Assembly (NCBI GenBank): GCA_007115705.1
Contig: QXEO01000222.1
Location: 2,421,176-2,485,175, forward strand
DNA length: 64,000 nt
Origin: Dactylis glomerata
Lineage: Eukaryota > Streptophyta > Magnoliopsida > Poales > Poaceae
Reading direction: 5' to 3'
The translations under genes were made by a program, and so were the position numbers. The notes below the pieces were generated by a model. The model worked only from the letters and a program-made list of their open reading frames with translations. It was not told where the DNA came from and did no database searches. Shown in pieces: positions 60,982-64,000 of this stretch (positions are counted from its first letter, which is position 1; each line of letters starts with the position of its first letter).

Positions 60982-63036
60982 TCAAGTAATTTCAAGCGAT
61001 GAAGCATCAAGTTCATAATTTGCTCTAAGAATAGAGTCAAAAAGTAACTTATTTCTATTTCTAGGGAAGTGTTCCATACCTTTCTTGAGTGGGAATTGAT
61101 ATTTAATGGTGCCTTCCTTCATATCAATAATAGCACCAACAGTTCTATGAAAATGTCTTCCCAAAATAATAGGACAAGAAACATTGCATTCAATATCCGA
61201 AACAAGGAAATCAACGAGAACAAGGTTATCGTTAACTATAATAAGAACATCATTAATCCTCCCCAAAGGTTTCTTCTTAGCAACATCAGCAAGAGGAACA
61301 TCAAAATAACAATTTTCAAGCGGTGGTACACCAAGCATATCATAATTTTTTCTAGGCATAATACAAATACTTGCACCAAGATAACATTAAGAATGAGAAT
61401 CAAAATCATTCACATTCATCTCAATGATGGGCTCCCAACCATCTTCTAACTTTTTGGGAATGGAAACCTTTTGTTTCAACTTTTCCTCCCTAATTTGCAT
61501 GAGAGCATTCATAATATGCTTTGTAAAAGCCACATTCATAGAACTAGCATTAGGAATTAAAGCAAGCTTTTGCAAGAACAAAATTACTTCAGAGATATTG
61601 CAACTATCAACATCAAAATCATTAAAATAAGTAGAGCTATTATCTCCCATACTTCGAAATTTTTTAGCACTTTTATTAGAAAAAGTTTTTACAGTTTTAG
61701 GCTTTTTCGCACAAGGAGTAGGAGTTTTCTCTACACCAATCAAAGTAAGAGGATTGCTATCATCTAAAACAACATCACTAGTGGTGGTAATAGTACAAAC
61801 CTTTATATTTCTAGCCATCTCATCTTCTCTTTCCCACCTAGCATGCAATTCTGCTAACATCCTAACATTATCATCAATTCTAACCTAAATGGCATTCAAA
61901 GTCTTGCTTTCTTTCACATCATGAGGCAAAACTTTTACTTTCAGAAGTTCAACATCAAGAGCAAGGTTATCAACTTTAGAAGCAAGAACATCAATTTTAC
62001 TCAACTTTTCCTCAACAGACTTATTAAAAGCAGTTTGTTTACTAATGAAGTCCTTGAGCATGACTTCAAGATCAGAGGGCGTGCCCCTAGTGTTGTTGGA
62101 GGAATTACCACAAGAGTTGCCATAACCATTACCATTGGTAGAAGGATACGGCCTATAATTGTTGCTAGCAAAATTGTTCCTATAAGCAGTGTTGTTGAAA
62201 TTGTTATTTCTAATAAAGTTTACATCAACATGCTCTTCTTGAGCAACCAAAGAGGCTAAAGGAACATTATTAGGATCAACATGAGCTCTATCATTAGCAA
62301 GCATAGCCATGATGGTATCAATCTTTTCACTCAATGAAGAGGTTTCTTCAACAGAATTTACCTTCTTACCTTGTGGAGCTCTCTCAGTGTGCCACTCAGA
62401 ATAATTTACCATCATATTATCAAGAAGCTTCGTTGCGGCGCCCAAGGTGATGGACATAAAGGTACCTCCAACAGCTGAATCCAAGAGATTTCTTAAAGAA
62501 AAATTTAGTCATGCATAGAAGGTTTGGATAATCATCCAAGTAGTCAGTCCATGAGTGGGACAATTCTTTATCAAAGATTTCATTCTTTCCCAAGCTTGAG
62601 CAACATGTTCATTATCAAACTGTTTAAACCTCATAATATCACTTCTCAAAGATATAATCTTAGCAGGAGGATAATATTTTCCAATAAAAGCATCCTTACA
62701 CTTAACCCAAGAATCAATACTATTTCTAGGAAAAGATAGCAACCAATCCTTAGCTCTTCCTCTTAAAGAGAAAGGAAATACCTTAAGATTAATAATATCA
62801 CCTTCTACATCCTTATACTTTTGCATCTCACATAGCTCAACAAAATTGTTGAGATGAGCTGCAGCATCATCAGTACTAGCACCAGATAATTGCTCTTTCA
62901 TAACAAGATTCAACAAAGCAGGTTTAATCTCATAAAAATTTGCCTCAGGAGCAGGTGGCGCAATAGGAGTGCAGATAAAATCATTGTTGTTGGTGCTAGT
63001 AAAATCACACAACTTGGTGTTCTCAGGAGTACCCAT
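60982..63036 (-). pseudogene. gag-protease of element D, three stops, dead active site
   Basis: One continuous minus-strand frame of 684 codons from ATG 63036 (MGTPENTKLC) to a stop at 60982. It is interrupted by TGA at 62511-62509, TAG at 61887-61885 and TAA at 61389-61387; there are no frameshifts. The gag domain (VFPFSLRGRAKDWLLSFP; CPTHGL) covers about residues 60-175, followed by an Asn/Gly-rich linker. The protease motif reads CYLGAS, with Tyr (codon 61383-61381) where the catalytic Asp belongs. Its C-terminal half (PIILGRHF) is present, ending SSLEIT. No RT follows. Confidence 0.9.
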
Positions 63037-63204
63037 TCTAACAAGACTAAAAGCAGACAAGCAAAAAATAACAACTATAAAGGGACTATTTTTTGTATTT
63101 TTGATAAAAAGATGCAATCAAAAATAAAGTAAAGAAAATAAGCAAAACAATAACAAAGTAAAAAGATTGGAAGCGAGAGACTCCCCTTGCAGATTTCCTC
63201 TTTC

Positions 63205-63222
63205 TCCCCGGCAACGGCGCCA
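63205..63222 (-). promoter_or_regulatory. Element D primer-binding site (tRNA-Asp)
   Basis: The minus strand reads TGGCGCCGTTGCCGGGGA, an exact complement of the plant tRNA-Asp 3' end, 10 bp after the LTR. Confidence 0.92.
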
Positions 63223-63232
63223 GAAAAATGCT

Positions 63233-64000
63233 TGATAGCGGTTGGGAACCCCAAGAGGAAGGTATGACGAGCACAACGGCAAGTTTCCCTCAATATGAAA
63301 CTAGGGTTTAATCGAATCGGTAGGAGAAAGAACCAACTTTCAAAGGTTGATGCTAGCTGGCTGGCGACTGCTCTAGACAATTTATATATGGCGCCTTATC
63401 TGGGGTGTAGCTTTGCACCAGCACCAATGCGGAACCCGCACACAACACAACCAAAGTACTTTGCCCCAACTTGCAGTGAGGTTGTCAATCTCATCGGTTT
63501 GCTGTAAACAAAGGATTAAACGTATCGTGTGGTAAAAGATAGTTGTTTGCGAGAAAGTAAATAATGCTTGTAAATAGTAAATGGTAATATGAATATAAAA
63601 GAGTGGACCGGGGTCCACAGTTCAATAGAGGTGTCTCTCCATAAAGATTAATAACATGCTGGGTAAACAAATTACAGTTGGGCAATTGACAGAATAAAGA
63701 ATGCAAACAATGCATGTACATGTCATGAGGATCACTATGAGATTCACTTGGACATTACAACATAATACATAGACTGTAAGCCAACTGCATCTATGACTAA
63801 TAATCCACCCGCCGGATATCATCCGAACAACCGTTGGGTATTAAGTTGCAAGCAACAGATTATCGCCTTAAGCAAAGTGTGTAAAGTAAACAATACAAAT
63901 GTCCTTGGACACAAGATTGTTGTTTTCTCCCCAGTAGCAACAACACATCTACAACTTTAGAGGTTGTTGTTACTCCCCTAAGTTAACAGAGGCATGAACC
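63233..64000 (-). repeat. 5' LTR of element D (partial)
   Basis: Starts TGATAGCGGTTGGG on the plus strand and is collinear with 54843 onward. It is cut by the window end after 768 bp of an expected 1.6 kb. Confidence 0.92.

Larger units (their letters stand above)
54843..64000 (-). mobile_element. Gypsy element D (gag-protease only), 5' LTR cut by window end
   Basis: Minus-strand element inserted into the LTR of C. 3' LTR 54843-56439, interior 56440-63232, 5' LTR 63233 to beyond 64000. Left flank is CTGCA (54838-54842). The interior has a primer site, a gag-protease frame with stops and a long spacer, but no RT, RNase H or integrase. The two LTRs differ by about 7-8% over the first 330 bp by eye, and one carries an extra 14 bp near the end. 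It hosts a solo LTR (57527-59204) and an L1 insertion (60109-60401). Confidence 0.93.

Noticed and set aside
1..64000. tRNA, rRNA or CRISPR loci
   Set aside because: None seen. The TGGCGCC and TGGTATCAGAGC motifs are retrotransposon primer sites, not tRNA genes, and no regularly spaced short repeats exist.

Overview
The window looks like repeat-dense nuclear DNA of a large grass genome, most likely Triticeae (wheat, Aegilops, barley or rye group). I infer this from stacked Ty3/Gypsy elements of the Athila-like type with 1.4-1.7 kb LTRs, a Ty1/Copia element, Stowaway and Tourist-type MITEs, a LINE with a (TTG)n tail, and a single intron-split host gene. Roughly two thirds of the 64 kb can be assigned to transposable elements by eye. 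Family names are left open because no database could be searched.

Layout. 1-4676: 3' part of a plus-strand Athila-like element (A) with an ORF upstream of its 3' LTR, inserted into a second Gypsy element (B1, 4677-7103). 7104-13590: a truncated ORF, a degenerate LTR and CACTA-like remnants. 13596-19764: a complete but dead Copia element on the minus strand with a GGTTA target duplication. 19770-25375: small unidentified fragments, a rearranged RTE-like LINE, simple repeats and MITE-like sequence. 26714-33600: the only clear host gene, a PHD-finger protein on the minus strand with four coding exons and a 3.3 kb 5' UTR intron that carries MITEs. 34215-35300: an L1-type LINE remnant split by a MITE-like insert. 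35300-39903: unassigned AT-rich intergenic DNA.

39904-46805 is a complete, fairly young Gypsy-type element (B2; AGTAC target duplication, LTRs of 1595 and 1597 bp). Instead of gag-pol it carries one intact 197-codon ORF of unknown function. 47.4-64 kb is a nested cluster: element E (plus, 3' LTR), element C (minus, gag-protease only), element D (minus, gag-protease only, inserted into the LTR of C). Element D itself contains a solo LTR with a CATAG duplication and a 5'-truncated L1 insertion with a 17-bp duplication.

How the pieces relate. A, B1, B2, D and E differ in coding content, and A and E differ in LTR as well, yet all share blocks of their 3' non-coding spacer, a TAAGCTT(T)GGGG-type polypurine tract and similar organisation. 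The three visible 5' ends (B2, C, D) have a primer-binding site for tRNA-Asp. C and D stop after protease and B2 lacks gag and pol, so the cluster looks like several grades of non-autonomous element that would depend on an autonomous relative in trans. That dependence is inferred, not shown.
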